Shown here one piece after another: positions 20,778 to 30,802 of a DNA stretch of 64,000 nucleotides (position 1 is the first letter of the stretch; each line of letters starts with the position of its first letter). The stretch comes from Luteimonas huabeiensis HB2. GTDB lineage: Bacteria > Pseudomonadota > Gammaproteobacteria > Xanthomonadales > Xanthomonadaceae. The stretch covers positions 124,001 through 188,000 of the forward strand of contig NZ_JAAN01000035.1 of NCBI RefSeq assembly GCF_000559025.1. Reading direction: 5' to 3'. A model generated the notes under the pieces. That model did no database searches. It was given only the letters and a program-made list of their open reading frames with translations, and was not told the origin of the DNA. Position numbers and translations under genes: made by a program.

Positions 20778-20969
20778 CGGCGGCCGGCCGGACCCGATGC
20801 GCCGGGTTCCGCCATGACGGTCACAAACGCACCGGCGAGCCGCTCACAGTCCCGGAGATCGGCCTGGGCCGCACTTTCTGAATGGCCACGGGGTCGCCCG
20901 CTCCGGACCTACTCTGGGCGGGCGTCGCCGCGACGTCGACGCTGGACACCCACCTTCAAGGAGTACGTC

Positions 20970-22232
20970 ATGATCGTTCGCGTCTTCAGGCGACGCCTGC
21001 TCGCCGCCCTGCTCCTGTCCGGATTCGCAGCCGCGGCGACCGCGGCGCAACCGCCCCTGCTGGTCTCCCTGGTCCCGGGCGGCGCAGCGGCCAAGGCGGC
21101 CAGCGGCGACCGCGTGCTATCGGCGATCCGCGCGGAGCCTGCCACCGACACCATCGAGTCGGTCGCGGTGCAGGCCGCGCACCTCACCGAATCCACCCCC
21201 GCCCTCGACCTGCAACTCGCGCCCGGCCGCAGCATCCGCGCGCACCAGGACTACGCCTACGCCAACCCCGACGGCACCGTGGTCTGGTCGGGCCGGATCG
21301 AGGGCCTGGACGACCCCGCCGCGCGCCTGCGCCGCTTCGGCGACGCGGAGGCGCTCGAGGCATCGGACGCCTCGGTGCTGATCGTGCGCAACGGCGACAA
21401 GCTCACCGGCACCATCCGCGCCGGCGAGGACGTCTACCAGCTGCGCCCGCTGGCCGACGGCGGCCACGTGCTGAGCCGGCTCGACCTCAGCCGCATGCCG
21501 CCCGACCACCCGGCCGATTACCGCACGCAGCTGGTCCAGCCGCTGGACCTGGACGCCCTGGCCGAGCCCGCCGACAAGGCCAACACCGTGATCCGCGTCG
21601 GCGTGCTGGTCTCCAGTTCCGCGGCCAGCGCGATCGGCGACCTGACCGGCTTCGCCAACCTCGCCATCGCCGAGAGCAACCAGGGCTTCGCCAACAGCGG
21701 CATCCAGGTCACCCTGCAGCTGTCCTACCTGGGCACGACGAGCTACTCGGGCACCAACTTCAGCACCGCGCTCAGCCACTTCGCCGGCACCAGCGACGGC
21801 AACATGGACTCCTGGCACGCCACCCGCAACAGCACCGCCTCCGATCTCAGCGTGCTGATCATCAACAACAGTTCGTCCTGCGGAATCGGCTACCTCAATT
21901 CGAACGCGAGCACGGCCTTCAGCGTGACCCACTACGGCTGCGCCACCGGCTACTACACCTTCGCCCACGAGATCGGCCACAACTTCGGCGCGCACCACAA
22001 CCCCGAGGCGCCGGCCAACAACACCATCTACCCCTACGGCCACGGCTACCTCGCCCCCGCCCGCACCTGGCGCACGGTGATGGCCTACAACTGCCCGAGC
22101 GGCTGCCCGCGGGTCAACTACTGGTCCAACCCGGGCGTCACCTACGGTGGCGTGCCGATGGGTACCGCGTCCACCCACGACAACGCGCGCGTGCTCAACC
22201 TGCGCCGCGCCACGGTGGCGGCGTTCCGCTGA
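20970..22232 (+). CDS. Secreted reprolysin-like zinc metallopeptidase (M12 type)
   Basis: 420 aa. Signal peptide at residues 1-26 (RRRLLAALLLSGFAAAATAA). A propeptide-like region of about 180 residues follows, then the catalytic domain with the zinc motif HEIGHNFGAHH (three His ligands and catalytic Glu) and the Met-turn VMAYNC. Four Cys in the SSCGIGYLN..GCATGYY..NCPSGC region may form disulfides. Secreted protease, likely activated by propeptide removal. The ATG at 20970 has AAGGAG (20958-20963) upstream. No C-terminal beta-barrel or PPC domain. Monocistronic as far as visible. Confidence 0.9.
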   Translation: MIVRVFRRRLLAALLLSGFAAAATAAQPPLLVSLVPGGAAAKAASGDRVLSAIRAEPATDTIESVAVQAAHLTESTPALDLQLAPGRSIRAHQDYAYANPDGTVVWSGRIEGLDDPAARLRRFGDAEALEASDASVLIVRNGDKLTGTIRAGEDVYQLRPLADGGHVLSRLDLSRMPPDHPADYRTQLVQPLDLDALAEPADKANTVIRVGVLVSSSAASAIGDLTGFANLAIAESNQGFANSGIQVTLQLSYLGTTSYSGTNFSTALSHFAGTSDGNMDSWHATRNSTASDLSVLIINNSSSCGIGYLNSNASTAFSVTHYGCATGYYTFAHEIGHNFGAHHNPEAPANNTIYPYGHGYLAPARTWRTVMAYNCPSGCPRVNYWSNPGVTYGGVPMGTASTHDNARVLNLRRATVAAFR

Positions 22233-22342
22233 GCGACCTCCGGCGGGCCCAGGGACGGGCTCGCCGCATTCGTCGGGGCGGCCGTGCCCGAGCGCCCGGG
22301 AGAATGGCAGAATGCCGCCTCCCCGGCACACAGGCGCGCGCG

Positions 22343-23254
22343 ATGCAATACCCCGAATGGATCTGGCACAACGGCGAGATCAAGCCCTGGGCCGAGGCCA
22401 CCACCCACGTGATGGCGCACGCGCTGCACTACGGTTCCTCGGTGTTCGAGGGCATCCGCTGCTACCGCACCCCCGACGGCCCGGCGATCTTCCGCCTCAG
22501 CGACCACAACCGTCGGCTCCACGCCTCGGCCAAGATCCACGACTTCGCCATCCCCTATTCGCTGGACGAGCTCAACGCCGCCACCCGCGAGGTGCTGCGC
22601 CGCAACCGCCTGGACGCGGCCTACATCCGCCCGGTGGCCTTCCGCGGCCTGGGCGGCTTCGGCCTGACCGCCGAGACCCCGATCGAGGTGTCCATCGGCG
22701 CCTGGCCCTGGGGCACCTACCTCGGCGAAGGCGTGCTGGAGAGCGGCATCGACGCCTGCGTGTCGAGCTGGCAGCGCTTCGCGCCCAACACCATCCCCGC
22801 CGGCGCCAAGGCCGGCGGCAACTACCTGTCCGGCCAGCTGGTGGCGCGCGAGGCGCGGCGGCTGGGCTTCGGCGAGGGCATCGCCCTGGCCTCCACCGGG
22901 CTGCTGTCCGAAGGCGCCGGGGAGAACCTGTTCCTGGTCTTCGACGGCGTGCTGCACACCCCGCCGGTCAGCGCCGCCCTGCTCAACGGCATCACCCGCC
23001 ACAGCCTGATCGTGCTGGCCCGCCAGGCCGGGCTGGAGGTGGTGGAGCGCGACATGCCGCGCGAGTACCTGTACCTGTGCGACGAGCTGTTCATGTGCGG
23101 CACCGCCGCCGAGATCACCCCGATCCGCTCGGTCGACGGCCGCCAGGTCGGCGAGGGCCGCGCCGGGCCGGTGACGCGGCGGCTGCAGGAACTGTTCTTC
23201 GGCCTCTTCGACGGCCGCACGCCGGACGTCCACGGCTGGCTGGAGCGGGTGTAG
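22343..23254 (+). CDS. ilvE: Branched-chain amino acid aminotransferase
   Basis: 303 aa, fold-type IV PLP enzyme. It transfers the amino group for Leu, Ile and Val with glutamate. Starts with EWIWHNGEIKPWAEATTHVMAHALHYGSSVFEGIRCY; the PLP Lys is K156 in PAGAKAGGNYLSG; EGAGENLF, the GITRHS loop and FMCGTAAEITPI complete the signatures. The ATG at 22343 gives the normal N terminus. A weak -10-like GCAGAAT lies about 35 bases upstream. No biosynthetic partners nearby, as is common for ilvE. Confidence 0.95.
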   Translation: MQYPEWIWHNGEIKPWAEATTHVMAHALHYGSSVFEGIRCYRTPDGPAIFRLSDHNRRLHASAKIHDFAIPYSLDELNAATREVLRRNRLDAAYIRPVAFRGLGGFGLTAETPIEVSIGAWPWGTYLGEGVLESGIDACVSSWQRFAPNTIPAGAKAGGNYLSGQLVAREARRLGFGEGIALASTGLLSEGAGENLFLVFDGVLHTPPVSAALLNGITRHSLIVLARQAGLEVVERDMPREYLYLCDELFMCGTAAEITPIRSVDGRQVGEGRAGPVTRRLQELFFGLFDGRTPDVHGWLERV

Positions 23255-23285
23255 CGCGCCGCGCGCCCGGGCGCGCGCGATGCGC

Positions 23286-23939
23286 CTACGGCGGCCGGAC
23301 CAGGCGGAAGGTCAGGTTGATCCGCGGGCCGACCGGCTTCGCGGTCTTCGGCAGCGCGTGGCGGTAGCGGCGCTGGGTGTCGCCGGCCATCAGCAGCAGG
23401 CTGCCGTGCGGCAACGCCAGGGCCAGCCGGGCGTCGCCCGTGCGTGCCTTGAGCGCGAAGCGGCGCGGCGCGCCCAGGCTCAGCGAGGCGATCAGCGGCC
23501 GCGGCCCCAGCTCCGGCTCGTCGTCGCTGTGCCAGCCCATGCCGTCGCGGCCGTCGCGGTACAGGTTGGCCAGCACGCTGTTGAACGCGGCGCCGGTCGC
23601 CGCCTCCAGCCGCGCCCGCAGCGCCTGCAGCGCCGGCGGCCACGGATGCGGGGCGAAGCGCGCGCCCGAGTAGCGGTAGACGGCCCCCGGATCGCCGATC
23701 CACAGGCTCAGCCGCGGGCTGGCGACCTCGCGGCCGAACAGGCGGATGCGATGGGTCTCCCACGGCAGGTCGCGCTGCAGCATCGCGAGCAGCGCATCGG
23801 CCTCGGCGCCCGGCAGCCAGGCGGGGTCGAAGCGCAGGTCGGCGCCGGGCAGGGGCAGCGGTTCGAGCGGCACGGCGGCGCGGGCGTCCTTCGCGATGGA
23901 GCCCTTCAATTTGCCGCATTCACGCCTGAACCGCGACAA
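23286..23939 (-). CDS. alkB: AlkB-like 2-oxoglutarate/Fe(II) dioxygenase
   Basis: About 217 aa. AlkB-type demethylase of alkylated bases: RLSLWIGDPGAVYRYSG, FNSVLANLYRDGRDGMGWHSDDE with the HxD iron ligands, SLSLGAPRRFALK, GSLLLMAGDTQRRYRHALPK with the second His, and the RINLTFR end with the 2-oxoglutarate Arg. Repairs methylated DNA or RNA in the cytoplasm. The N terminus is uncertain: the frame opens with a TTG at 23939 close to the divergent ETF-QO start, and a TTG ten codons later is an alternative. No nearby ada or alkA. Confidence 0.88.
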   Translation of the reverse strand: MSRFRRECGKLKGSIAKDARAAVPLEPLPLPGADLRFDPAWLPGAEADALLAMLQRDLPWETHRIRLFGREVASPRLSLWIGDPGAVYRYSGARFAPHPWPPALQALRARLEAATGAAFNSVLANLYRDGRDGMGWHSDDEPELGPRPLIASLSLGAPRRFALKARTGDARLALALPHGSLLLMAGDTQRRYRHALPKTAKPVGPRINLTFRLVRPP

Positions 23940-23965
23940 TCGCGGCCTGCGACCCGGGAGCCAGC

Positions 23966-25609
23966 ATGAACCAGCCAGCCGACGCCATCGAACGCGACGT
24001 GATGGAGTACGACGTCGTCACCGTGGGCGCCGGGCCCGCGGGCCTGTCGTTCGCGATCCGCCTGAAGCAGCTGAACCCGGAGCTGTCGGTCTGCGTGATC
24101 GAGAAGTCCAGCACCATCGGCGCCCACATCCTCTCCGGCGCGGTGATCGAGCCCGGCCCGCTGGACGCGCTGCTGCCCGGCTGGCGCGAGGCGCCGCCGC
24201 CGGTCTGCGTGCCGGCGAAGGAGGACGAGTTCTGGCTGCTGACCCGGGACGGCGGGCGCAAGGCGCCGATCGTGCCGCCGGGCATGCGCAACCACGGCAA
24301 CTTCATCGTCTCGCTGGGCGCCCTGTGCGCCTGGCTCGCGCCGCAGGCCGAGGCGCTGGGCGTGGAGATCTACCCGGGCTTCGCCGCCGCCGAGACCCTG
24401 CACGACGAGGACGGCACCGTACTGGGCGTGCGCATCGGCGACATGGGCATCGCCCGCGACGGCAGCCACAAGCCCGGCTACACACCCGGGATCGACATCC
24501 GCGCCAAGGTCACCGTGCTCGCCGAGGGCGCGCGCGGCCACCTGACCAAGCGCCTGGTGCGCCGCTTCGGGCTCGACGCCGACAGCGATCCGCAGGCCTA
24601 CTCGATCGGCATCAAGGAACTGTGGCAATTGCCGGCCGGCCGGGCGCAGCCGGGCAAGATCGTCCACACCCTCGGCTGGCCGGCCGACAACCGCACCTAC
24701 GGCGGCAGCTTCCTCTACCACCTGGAGCACGACCAGGTGGCGATCGGCTACGTCAGCGGGCTGGACTACCGCGACCCGGAATACGCGCCCTACGAAGCGT
24801 TCCAGCAGTGGAAACACCACCCGCTGATCAAGCCGCTGCTGGAAGGCGGCAACATTCTCTCCGCCGGCGCGCGCGCCATCGTCACCGGCGGCTGGCAGTC
24901 GCTGCCCAGGGTGGAGATGCCCGGCGCACTGCTGATCGGCGACGCCGCCGGGCTGCTCAACGTCCCCAAGATCAAGGGCACCCACCAGGCCGTGCGCAGC
25001 GGCATGCTCGCCGCCGAACACCTCGTCGAGAACGCACTGGCGCCGACCGGCTTCGACGCCACCCTGCGTGCCTCCGAGGCCGTGCGCGAGCTGCACAAGG
25101 TGCGCAACATCAAGCCCGGCTTCAAGCGCGGCCTGTGGTTCGGCCTGGCCAACGGCGCCTGGGAGACCGCGACCGCCGGCAAGTCGCCATGGACGCTGAA
25201 GGTGACGCCGGACTGGTCCTCGCTCGACCGCCTCGACGCCCGCGCCGGCGCGCAGGAGCGGCCCCGGCGCGACTACGTGCAGCGCACGCTGCCCCCGCGC
25301 GACCGCCTGGCCGGGGTGTACTTCGCCGCCACCGAGCACGACGAGGACCAGCCGGTGCATCTGCACGTGCACGACACCTCGATCTGCGTCACCCGCTGCG
25401 TGGAGGAGTACGGCAACCCCTGCACGCGCTTCTGCCCGGCCGCGGTCTACGAGATCGTCGAGGATGCCCAGGCCGAGCACGGCAAGCGCCTGCAGATCAA
25501 CGCCGCCAACTGCGTGCACTGCAAGACCTGCGACATCAAGGACCCCTACGAGATCATCACCTGGGTCACCCCCGAGGGCGGCTCTGGGCCGAACTACCAG
25601 AACCTGTGA
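23966..25609 (+). CDS. Electron transfer flavoprotein-ubiquinone oxidoreductase
   Basis: 547 aa, normal length. Membrane-associated enzyme passing electrons from ETF to ubiquinone. FAD-binding GAGPAGLSFAIRLKQ near the N terminus; GAHILSGAVIEPG; GDAAGLLNVPKIKGTH; C-terminal 4Fe-4S cluster with ligands in CVEEYGNPCTRFCPAAVYE and NAANCVHCKTCDIKDP; ends PEGGSGPNYQNL, the standard end. Its partner genes etfBA lie 9 kb away at 34.4-36.2 kb, separated by sugar-nucleotide genes. The next gene, a glycosyltransferase, may start with a GTG overlapping its stop. Confidence 0.96.
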   Translation: MNQPADAIERDVMEYDVVTVGAGPAGLSFAIRLKQLNPELSVCVIEKSSTIGAHILSGAVIEPGPLDALLPGWREAPPPVCVPAKEDEFWLLTRDGGRKAPIVPPGMRNHGNFIVSLGALCAWLAPQAEALGVEIYPGFAAAETLHDEDGTVLGVRIGDMGIARDGSHKPGYTPGIDIRAKVTVLAEGARGHLTKRLVRRFGLDADSDPQAYSIGIKELWQLPAGRAQPGKIVHTLGWPADNRTYGGSFLYHLEHDQVAIGYVSGLDYRDPEYAPYEAFQQWKHHPLIKPLLEGGNILSAGARAIVTGGWQSLPRVEMPGALLIGDAAGLLNVPKIKGTHQAVRSGMLAAEHLVENALAPTGFDATLRASEAVRELHKVRNIKPGFKRGLWFGLANGAWETATAGKSPWTLKVTPDWSSLDRLDARAGAQERPRRDYVQRTLPPRDRLAGVYFAATEHDEDQPVHLHVHDTSICVTRCVEEYGNPCTRFCPAAVYEIVEDAQAEHGKRLQINAANCVHCKTCDIKDPYEIITWVTPEGGSGPNYQNL

Positions 25610-25635
25610 GCGGGGCGCGCGCCGCGCTGGTCGCC

Positions 25636-26922
25636 ATGGGCTGGCGCATCGGTCGCATCGGCTACCGCCTGCGTAACACCTGGGCTGGCCTGCGCCGCCG
25701 CGGGTTGCGCGGCTCGGTCGAGGCGATCGCTGCGGAGCTGCGGCGACGTGCCACGATGTCGGCGGAGCCGATGGCCGCTAGTACGTTGCCGGCCGGCGAC
25801 ACGGTCGCCGACGTGCTCGTCATCGACCAGATGCTGCCCGATCCCACTCGCGATTCCGGTTCGGTACGCCTGCTGGCGATCTTACGACTGCTGCAGGCTA
25901 GTGGTCGCCGGGTCGCCTTCATGCCCGACAACGGTCGCGACGTGCCGGAAGCCTCTGCACGACTGCGCGCGATAGGCGTGGCGCTGATCGGCTTGCCCGG
26001 CGCCCCGGCGCTGCCCGCGTGGCTGAAGGCCGCAGCCGGACGCCGCGCCATGGTGCTGTTGTGCCGCTGCGAAGTCGCCAGCCGCCACCTGTCGCTGGTC
26101 CGCGCCCTGGCACCCGACGCGCTGGCGGTCTTCGACACCGTCGACCTGCACCACCTGCGCGAGCGCCGCGCGGCACGGCGCGCAGGAGATGCGCGGGGAC
26201 TCGCCCGCGTACGCCGCATCGAGCGCATGGAACTCGATCTGGTCGCACGCTGCGACGCCACCTTGGTGGTCAGCACGGTCGAGCGAGACTACGTTGCCGA
26301 GCGTTGCCCCCAGGCACGCATCGAGGTATTGAGCAACGTGCACGAGGCGCGGGGTCCTGGGCCGGCCTTCACGGCACGACACGGGATGATCTTCATCGGC
26401 GGTTTCGGCCACCCACCCAACCGCGAGGCGGTCGCCTGGCTGGTCGGCGAGATCCTGCCGCGCGTGCGCGAAGCGCTGCCGGGCCTGCCGCTGCACCTGG
26501 TCGGCGACGTGCCCCCCAAGGACGCCGCTGCGCTGGAGCGCGCCGGCGTGACCGTGCATGGCCGGGTCGTCGAGCTGGCGCCGCTGCTCGACGCCGCGCG
26601 GGTAAGCGTGGCACCGCTTCTCTCGGGTGCGGGGGTCAAGGGCAAGATTAATACCGCCATGAGCCACGGCCTGCCGGTGGTCACGACCCGGATCGGCGCC
26701 GAGGGCATGCACTTGGCGCACGGGCACGACGCCTTGATCGTCGAGGACGCCTCGGCCTTCGCCGCTGCGGTCGTGGACTTGCACGAGGACGAGGCGCTGT
26801 GGAACCGGCTCGTGCGCGGCGGCCTGGAGAACGTCGAGGCGCACTTTTCCCCCGCCGCAGCCGCACGCACGCTAGAGGCGCTGCTGCCGCGTCCGGCAGG
26901 AACGGCACGGGGGCCCACGTAA
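25636..26922 (+). CDS. GT4-like glycosyltransferase at the edge of the polysaccharide region
   Basis: 428 aa. Non-membrane GT-B protein. N-terminal region starts with a basic helix (WRIGRIGYRLRN), then VADVLVIDQMLPDPTRDSGSVRLLAILRLL, a common opening for this group. The C-terminal nucleotide-sugar domain has FIGGFGHPPNREAV, GVTVHGRVVELAPLLDAARVSVAPLLSGAGVKGKI and MSHGLPVVTT. Donor and acceptor unknown. The ATG at 25636 is used here; an in-frame GTG at 25606 overlapping the ETF-QO stop (GTGA) is an equally good start and would couple the two genes. It converges with galE at 26975. Confidence 0.85.
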   Translation: MGWRIGRIGYRLRNTWAGLRRRGLRGSVEAIAAELRRRATMSAEPMAASTLPAGDTVADVLVIDQMLPDPTRDSGSVRLLAILRLLQASGRRVAFMPDNGRDVPEASARLRAIGVALIGLPGAPALPAWLKAAAGRRAMVLLCRCEVASRHLSLVRALAPDALAVFDTVDLHHLRERRAARRAGDARGLARVRRIERMELDLVARCDATLVVSTVERDYVAERCPQARIEVLSNVHEARGPGPAFTARHGMIFIGGFGHPPNREAVAWLVGEILPRVREALPGLPLHLVGDVPPKDAAALERAGVTVHGRVVELAPLLDAARVSVAPLLSGAGVKGKINTAMSHGLPVVTTRIGAEGMHLAHGHDALIVEDASAFAAAVVDLHEDEALWNRLVRGGLENVEAHFSPAAAARTLEALLPRPAGTARGPT

Positions 26923-26974
26923 CCGCGGCCGCCAGGAGCGCGGGCCCGCGCGGTCATTGCCGCGGGGCGCCGCT

Positions 26975-27949
26975 TTAATAGCGCGGTTCGCGGTGCCAGG
27001 CCCAGGCGGTGGCGATGATCTCGCCAATGTCGGTATAGGCCGGGCGCCAACCCAGACGTTCGCGTGCGAGCGCGCTGGAGGCCACCAGTACCGCCGGGTC
27101 GCCCGGCCGCCGCGCGCCCACCGTGAAGGGCACTTCGCACCCGACGACCGCGCGGGCGGCCGCGATCACCTCCAGCACGCTGAAGCCGTCGCCGTTACCG
27201 AGGTTGAAAGCGTGCGCGCCCGGCGCCGCATCCATGTAGTCCAGCGCAGCCAGGTGCGCGGCGGCGAGGTCATCCACGTGCACGTAGTCGCGCACGCAGG
27301 TGCCGTCGCGCGTGGGATAGTCCGCCCCATGGACGGTCAGCCCATGGCCCTCGCCGCGCATCGCGCGCAGCACGTTGGGGATCAGGTGGGTCTCGGGATC
27401 GTGCGACTCGCCGATCCTGCCCGTGGGGGCGGCGCCGGCCGCGTTGAAGTAACGCAACGAGACGGAACGCAGCCCGTAGCCGGCCGCGGCATCGGCGAGC
27501 ATGCGCTCGACCATGGCCTTGCTGGCGCCGTAAGGGTTGATCGGCGCGATCGGGTGCGTCTCGTCGATGGCGTCGCTGCGCGGCTCGCCGTAGACCGCGG
27601 CGGTGGACGAAAACACCAGCCGCTCGACGCCGGCGCCTCGCATCGCCTGCAGCAGGCGCAGGGTGCCGGCGACGTTGTTCTCGTAGTAGGCGAGCGGCGC
27701 GCGCACTGATTCGGCGACCAAAGAACGCGCGGCGAAGTGCATGACCGCATCGAAGCGTCCGCCGGCGAAAGCCGCTTCCAGATCGCCCGGGCGCAACAAG
27801 TCGCCTTCGACCAGCGGCGCATCGTCCACCGCGGCACGATGGCCGGTGGAGAGGTTGTCGAACACCACGGCCTCATGGCCGGCGGCCGCCAGGTGGGCGA
27901 GCATGTGCGAGCCGATATAGCCGGCGCCGCCGCAGACCAGGACCCTCAC
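26975..27949 (-). CDS. galE: UDP-glucose 4-epimerase
   Basis: 324 aa, extended short-chain dehydrogenase. NAD loop GGAGYIGSH, VFDNLSTGH, the catalytic Ser in SSTAAVYG, YGASK with the Tyr/Lys pair, RYFNAAGA, and the C-terminal DYVHVDDLA and RPGDPA blocks, all typical of GalE. It interconverts UDP-glucose and UDP-galactose, supplying precursors to surface polysaccharides. The start is a GTG at 27949, before the conserved RVLVCGGAGY. Lies 27 bases downstream of ugd on the same strand. Confidence 0.94.
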   Translation of the reverse strand: MRVLVCGGAGYIGSHMLAHLAAAGHEAVVFDNLSTGHRAAVDDAPLVEGDLLRPGDLEAAFAGGRFDAVMHFAARSLVAESVRAPLAYYENNVAGTLRLLQAMRGAGVERLVFSSTAAVYGEPRSDAIDETHPIAPINPYGASKAMVERMLADAAAGYGLRSVSLRYFNAAGAAPTGRIGESHDPETHLIPNVLRAMRGEGHGLTVHGADYPTRDGTCVRDYVHVDDLAAAHLAALDYMDAAPGAHAFNLGNGDGFSVLEVIAAARAVVGCEVPFTVGARRPGDPAVLVASSALARERLGWRPAYTDIGEIIATAWAWHREPRY

Positions 27950-27976
27950 CCGCGACTCCGATGAACGACCGCTCCG

Positions 27977-29317
27977 TTAAGCGGCGGACACGATCGAGCG
28001 GCCGCGACCGATGCCATAGTAGGCGACTCCGAACGATTCGATTTCCGCCGGATCGTACAGGTTCCGCCCGTCGAACACGACCCGGTCGGCGAGCGCGCCC
28101 AGCAACCCGCGATCTGGACTACGGAACTCGCGCCATTCGGTCACGATCGCGAGCGCATCGGCACCGGCGACGGCCTCGGCCGCGGAACGGCACAGGCGCA
28201 GATCCGGCCGCTCGCCATACAGGCGCCTGGCCTCGTCCGCAGCCTCGGGGTCGTAGGCCTGCACCGTCGCGCCGGCCGCCCAGAGCTGCTCGAGCAGGCG
28301 GCGGCTGGAGGCCTCGCGCATGTCATCGGTGTCCGGCTTGAACGCCAGCCCCCACACGGCGAAGGTCTTGCCCGCCGGCTCGGCGCCATAGTGACGCCGG
28401 ACGAGCGAGTAGAGGTGTTCTTTCTGCCGCGCGTTGACCGCCTCCACCGCCTCGAGCAGCTGCGGCGCCACCCCGAGCTTCTGCGCGGTGCGCACCAGCG
28501 CCTGCACGTCCTTGGGAAAGCAGGACCCGCCATAGCCGGCGCCCGGATAGATGAAGTGCCAGCCGATGCGCGGATCCGAACCGATCCCCAGGCGCACCCG
28601 CTCGATGTCGGCGCCCACGCGCTCGGCGATGTTCGCCATCTCGTTCATGAAGCTGATCTTGGTGGCCAGCATCGCGTTGGCCGCGTACTTGGTCAGCTCC
28701 GCGGACGTCACGTCCATCACCACGAAACGATCGTGATTGCGCACGAACGGCGCGTACAGGCGCTGCAGGGCCAGTGCGGCGTCCTCGTCGTCGGTGCCGA
28801 TGACGATGCGGTCGGGATGCATGCAGTCCTTGACCGCCGCGCCCTCCTTCAGGAACTCCGGATTGGAGACGACCTCGAACTTCAGCTCCAGCCCGCGGCG
28901 CTCGAGCTGGGCCGCCACCTCGCGCCGGACCAGCGCCGCGGTGCCGACCGGCACGGTGGACTTGTTGACCACGATCGCGGGCGCGGCGAGATGCTCGCCG
29001 ATGGTGCGCGCCACCGCCAGCACGTGCCGCAGGTCGGCGCTGCCGTCCTCGTCGGGCGGCGTGCCGACGGCGATGAAGAGCAGTTCGTTGGCCTCGATCG
29101 CCGGGCCGGGCTCGGTGGTGAAGCGCAGCCGCCCGGCCGCGTGGTTGCTGCGGACGAGGCCCTCCAGGCCCGGCTCGTAGAACGGAACGATCCCGTCGCG
29201 GAGCCCCTGGACCCGGGCTTCGTCGATATCGACGCAGGTCACGTCATGGCCGATCTCGGCAAGACACGCCCCGGTGGCCAGGCCGACGTAGCCCGCGCCG
29301 AAGATCGCGACCTTCAT
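27977..29317 (-). CDS. ugd: UDP-glucose 6-dehydrogenase
   Basis: 446 aa. Oxidises UDP-glucose to UDP-glucuronate. NAD loop [11 protein letters not shown] at residues 5-15; [26 protein letters not shown]; the catalytic Cys in YGGSCFPKD; and [20 protein letters not shown] at the C-terminal domain. The ATG at 29317 gives MKVAIFGAG; a GTG two codons earlier is possible. UDP-GlcA could feed O-antigen uronic acids or pentoses. Between galE and the CoA-transferase genes on the minus strand. Confidence 0.96.
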   Translation of the reverse strand: MKVAIFGAGYVGLATGACLAEIGHDVTCVDIDEARVQGLRDGIVPFYEPGLEGLVRSNHAAGRLRFTTEPGPAIEANELLFIAVGTPPDEDGSADLRHVLAVARTIGEHLAAPAIVVNKSTVPVGTAALVRREVAAQLERRGLELKFEVVSNPEFLKEGAAVKDCMHPDRIVIGTDDEDAALALQRLYAPFVRNHDRFVVMDVTSAELTKYAANAMLATKISFMNEMANIAERVGADIERVRLGIGSDPRIGWHFIYPGAGYGGSCFPKDVQALVRTAQKLGVAPQLLEAVEAVNARQKEHLYSLVRRHYGAEPAGKTFAVWGLAFKPDTDDMREASSRRLLEQLWAAGATVQAYDPEAADEARRLYGERPDLRLCRSAAEAVAGADALAIVTEWREFRSPDRGLLGALADRVVFDGRNLYDPAEIESFGVAYYGIGRGRSIVSAA

Positions 29318-29348
29318 TCGCACACCCGCTCCTGGCGACAGGCGGACT

Positions 29349-29987
29349 CTAGTGCGCGATTGTTACAAACGGCACGCCGGTCTTCTCCCGCAGCTCGTCC
29401 AGGCCCACGCCGTCGGCCGTCTCCACCAGCACCAGTCCGTCCGGCGCGACGTCGAACACCGCCAGGTCGGTGATGATGCGATCCACCACCCCGACGCCGG
29501 TCAGCGGCAGCGTGCACTCGGGCAGGATCTTGTGGCTACCGTCCTTCGCCACGTGCTCCATCAGCACCACCACGCGCTTGACCCCGGCGACCAGGTCCAT
29601 CGCGCCGCCCATGCCCTTGACCATCTTGCCGGGCACCATCCAGTTGGCCAGGTCGCCGCGATGGGTCACCTGCATCGCGCCCAGGATCGCCAGGTCGATG
29701 TGGCCGCCGCGGATCATCGCGAACGAGTCGTGGCTGCCGAAGTAGCTGGCGCCCTTGCGCGCGGTGACGGTCTGCTTGCCGGCGTTGATCAGGTCGGCAT
29801 CCACCTCGTCCTCGGTCGGGAACGGACCGATGCCGAGCAGGCCGTTCTCCGACTGCAGCCAGACGTCGACCCCGTCGGGGATGTGATTGGCCACCAGCGT
29901 CGGCAGGCCGATGCCGAGGTTGACGTAGGCGCCGTCGGTCAGCTCGCGCGCGGCGCGCGCGGCCATCTGGTCGCGGGTCCAGGCCAT
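29349..29987 (-). CDS. scoB: 3-oxoacid CoA-transferase subunit B
   Basis: 212 aa. Beta chain of succinyl-CoA:3-ketoacid CoA-transferase, which moves CoA between succinyl-CoA and acetoacetate. It has [17 protein letters not shown], the catalytic Glu in [12 protein letters not shown], and [14 protein letters not shown]. The ATG overlaps the stop of scoA by one base (TGATG type). In Xanthomonas campestris the equivalent CoA-transferase genes beside the rml operon were, as I recall, named lpsIJ, so their position in this locus is not accidental, although a role in LPS is unproven. Confidence 0.93.
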   Translation of the reverse strand: MAWTRDQMAARAARELTDGAYVNLGIGLPTLVANHIPDGVDVWLQSENGLLGIGPFPTEDEVDADLINAGKQTVTARKGASYFGSHDSFAMIRGGHIDLAILGAMQVTHRGDLANWMVPGKMVKGMGGAMDLVAGVKRVVVLMEHVAKDGSHKILPECTLPLTGVGVVDRIITDLAVFDVAPDGLVLVETADGVGLDELREKTGVPFVTIAH

Positions 29988-30733
29988 CAGTGTTCTCCTG
30001 TCTGGCGCACGGTGCGCTGTTCGATGCGCTTCTCCGGCGTTGCGTTGACGACGATGCGATCGACATAGATGCCCGGCAGGTGCACGTGGTCCGGGTCGAT
30101 GTCGCCGATTTCCACCAGTTCCTCCACCTCGGCCACGCAGATCTTGCCGGCCATCGCGCAGGCCGGGTTGAAGTTGCGCGCGGTCTTGCGGAACACCAGA
30201 TTGCCGGCGCGATCGGCCTTCCACGCCTTGACCAGCGCGACGTCGGCCACCAGCGCGGTCTCCAGCACGTAGTGCTTGCCGTCGAACTCCCGGGTTTCCT
30301 TGCCCTCGGCGACGATGGTGCCGTAGCCGGTGGCGGTGAAGAACGCCGGGATGCCCGCGCCGCCGGCGCGCAGGCGCTCGGCCAGCGTGCCCTGCGGATT
30401 GAACTCCAGCTCCAGCTCGCCGCCCAGGTACTGGCGCTCGAATTCCTTGTTCTCGCCCACGTAGGAGGAAATCATCTTGCGGATCTGCCGCGTCTCCAGC
30501 AGTTGGCCGAGGCCGAAGCCGTCGACGCCGGCGTTGTTGGAGATGACCGTCAGTCCGGAGACCCCGGAATCGCGCAGCGCGGCGATCAGCGCCTCGGGGA
30601 TGCCGCACAGGCCGAAGCCGCCGACCGCCAGGGTCTGGTCGTCGGCGACGACGCCGTCGAGCGCGGCGCGCGCATTGGGAAAGAGCTTGCCGGCGCCGTG
30701 TGCGGCGCGCTCGGGAGAGGTCGTTTCGCTCAT
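29987..30733 (-). CDS. scoA: 3-oxoacid CoA-transferase subunit A
   Basis: 248 aa. Alpha chain of the CoA-transferase: [83 protein letters not shown] with the glycine CoA loop, and FFTATGYGT. Cytoplasmic, with scoB forming the active heteromer. A typical start at 30733 with no overlap upstream; the gap to rfbD (70 bases) leaves room for a promoter. Confidence 0.93.
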   Translation of the reverse strand: MSETTSPERAAHGAGKLFPNARAALDGVVADDQTLAVGGFGLCGIPEALIAALRDSGVSGLTVISNNAGVDGFGLGQLLETRQIRKMISSYVGENKEFERQYLGGELELEFNPQGTLAERLRAGGAGIPAFFTATGYGTIVAEGKETREFDGKHYVLETALVADVALVKAWKADRAGNLVFRKTARNFNPACAMAGKICVAEVEELVEIGDIDPDHVHLPGIYVDRIVVNATPEKRIEQRTVRQTGEH

Positions 30734-30802
30734 CGGGCGGTCTCGCGCGGGGATGGCCCGCCATTCTAGCCCGAGCCGCCCGCCGTGCCCTTGGACCTTC
30801 GG

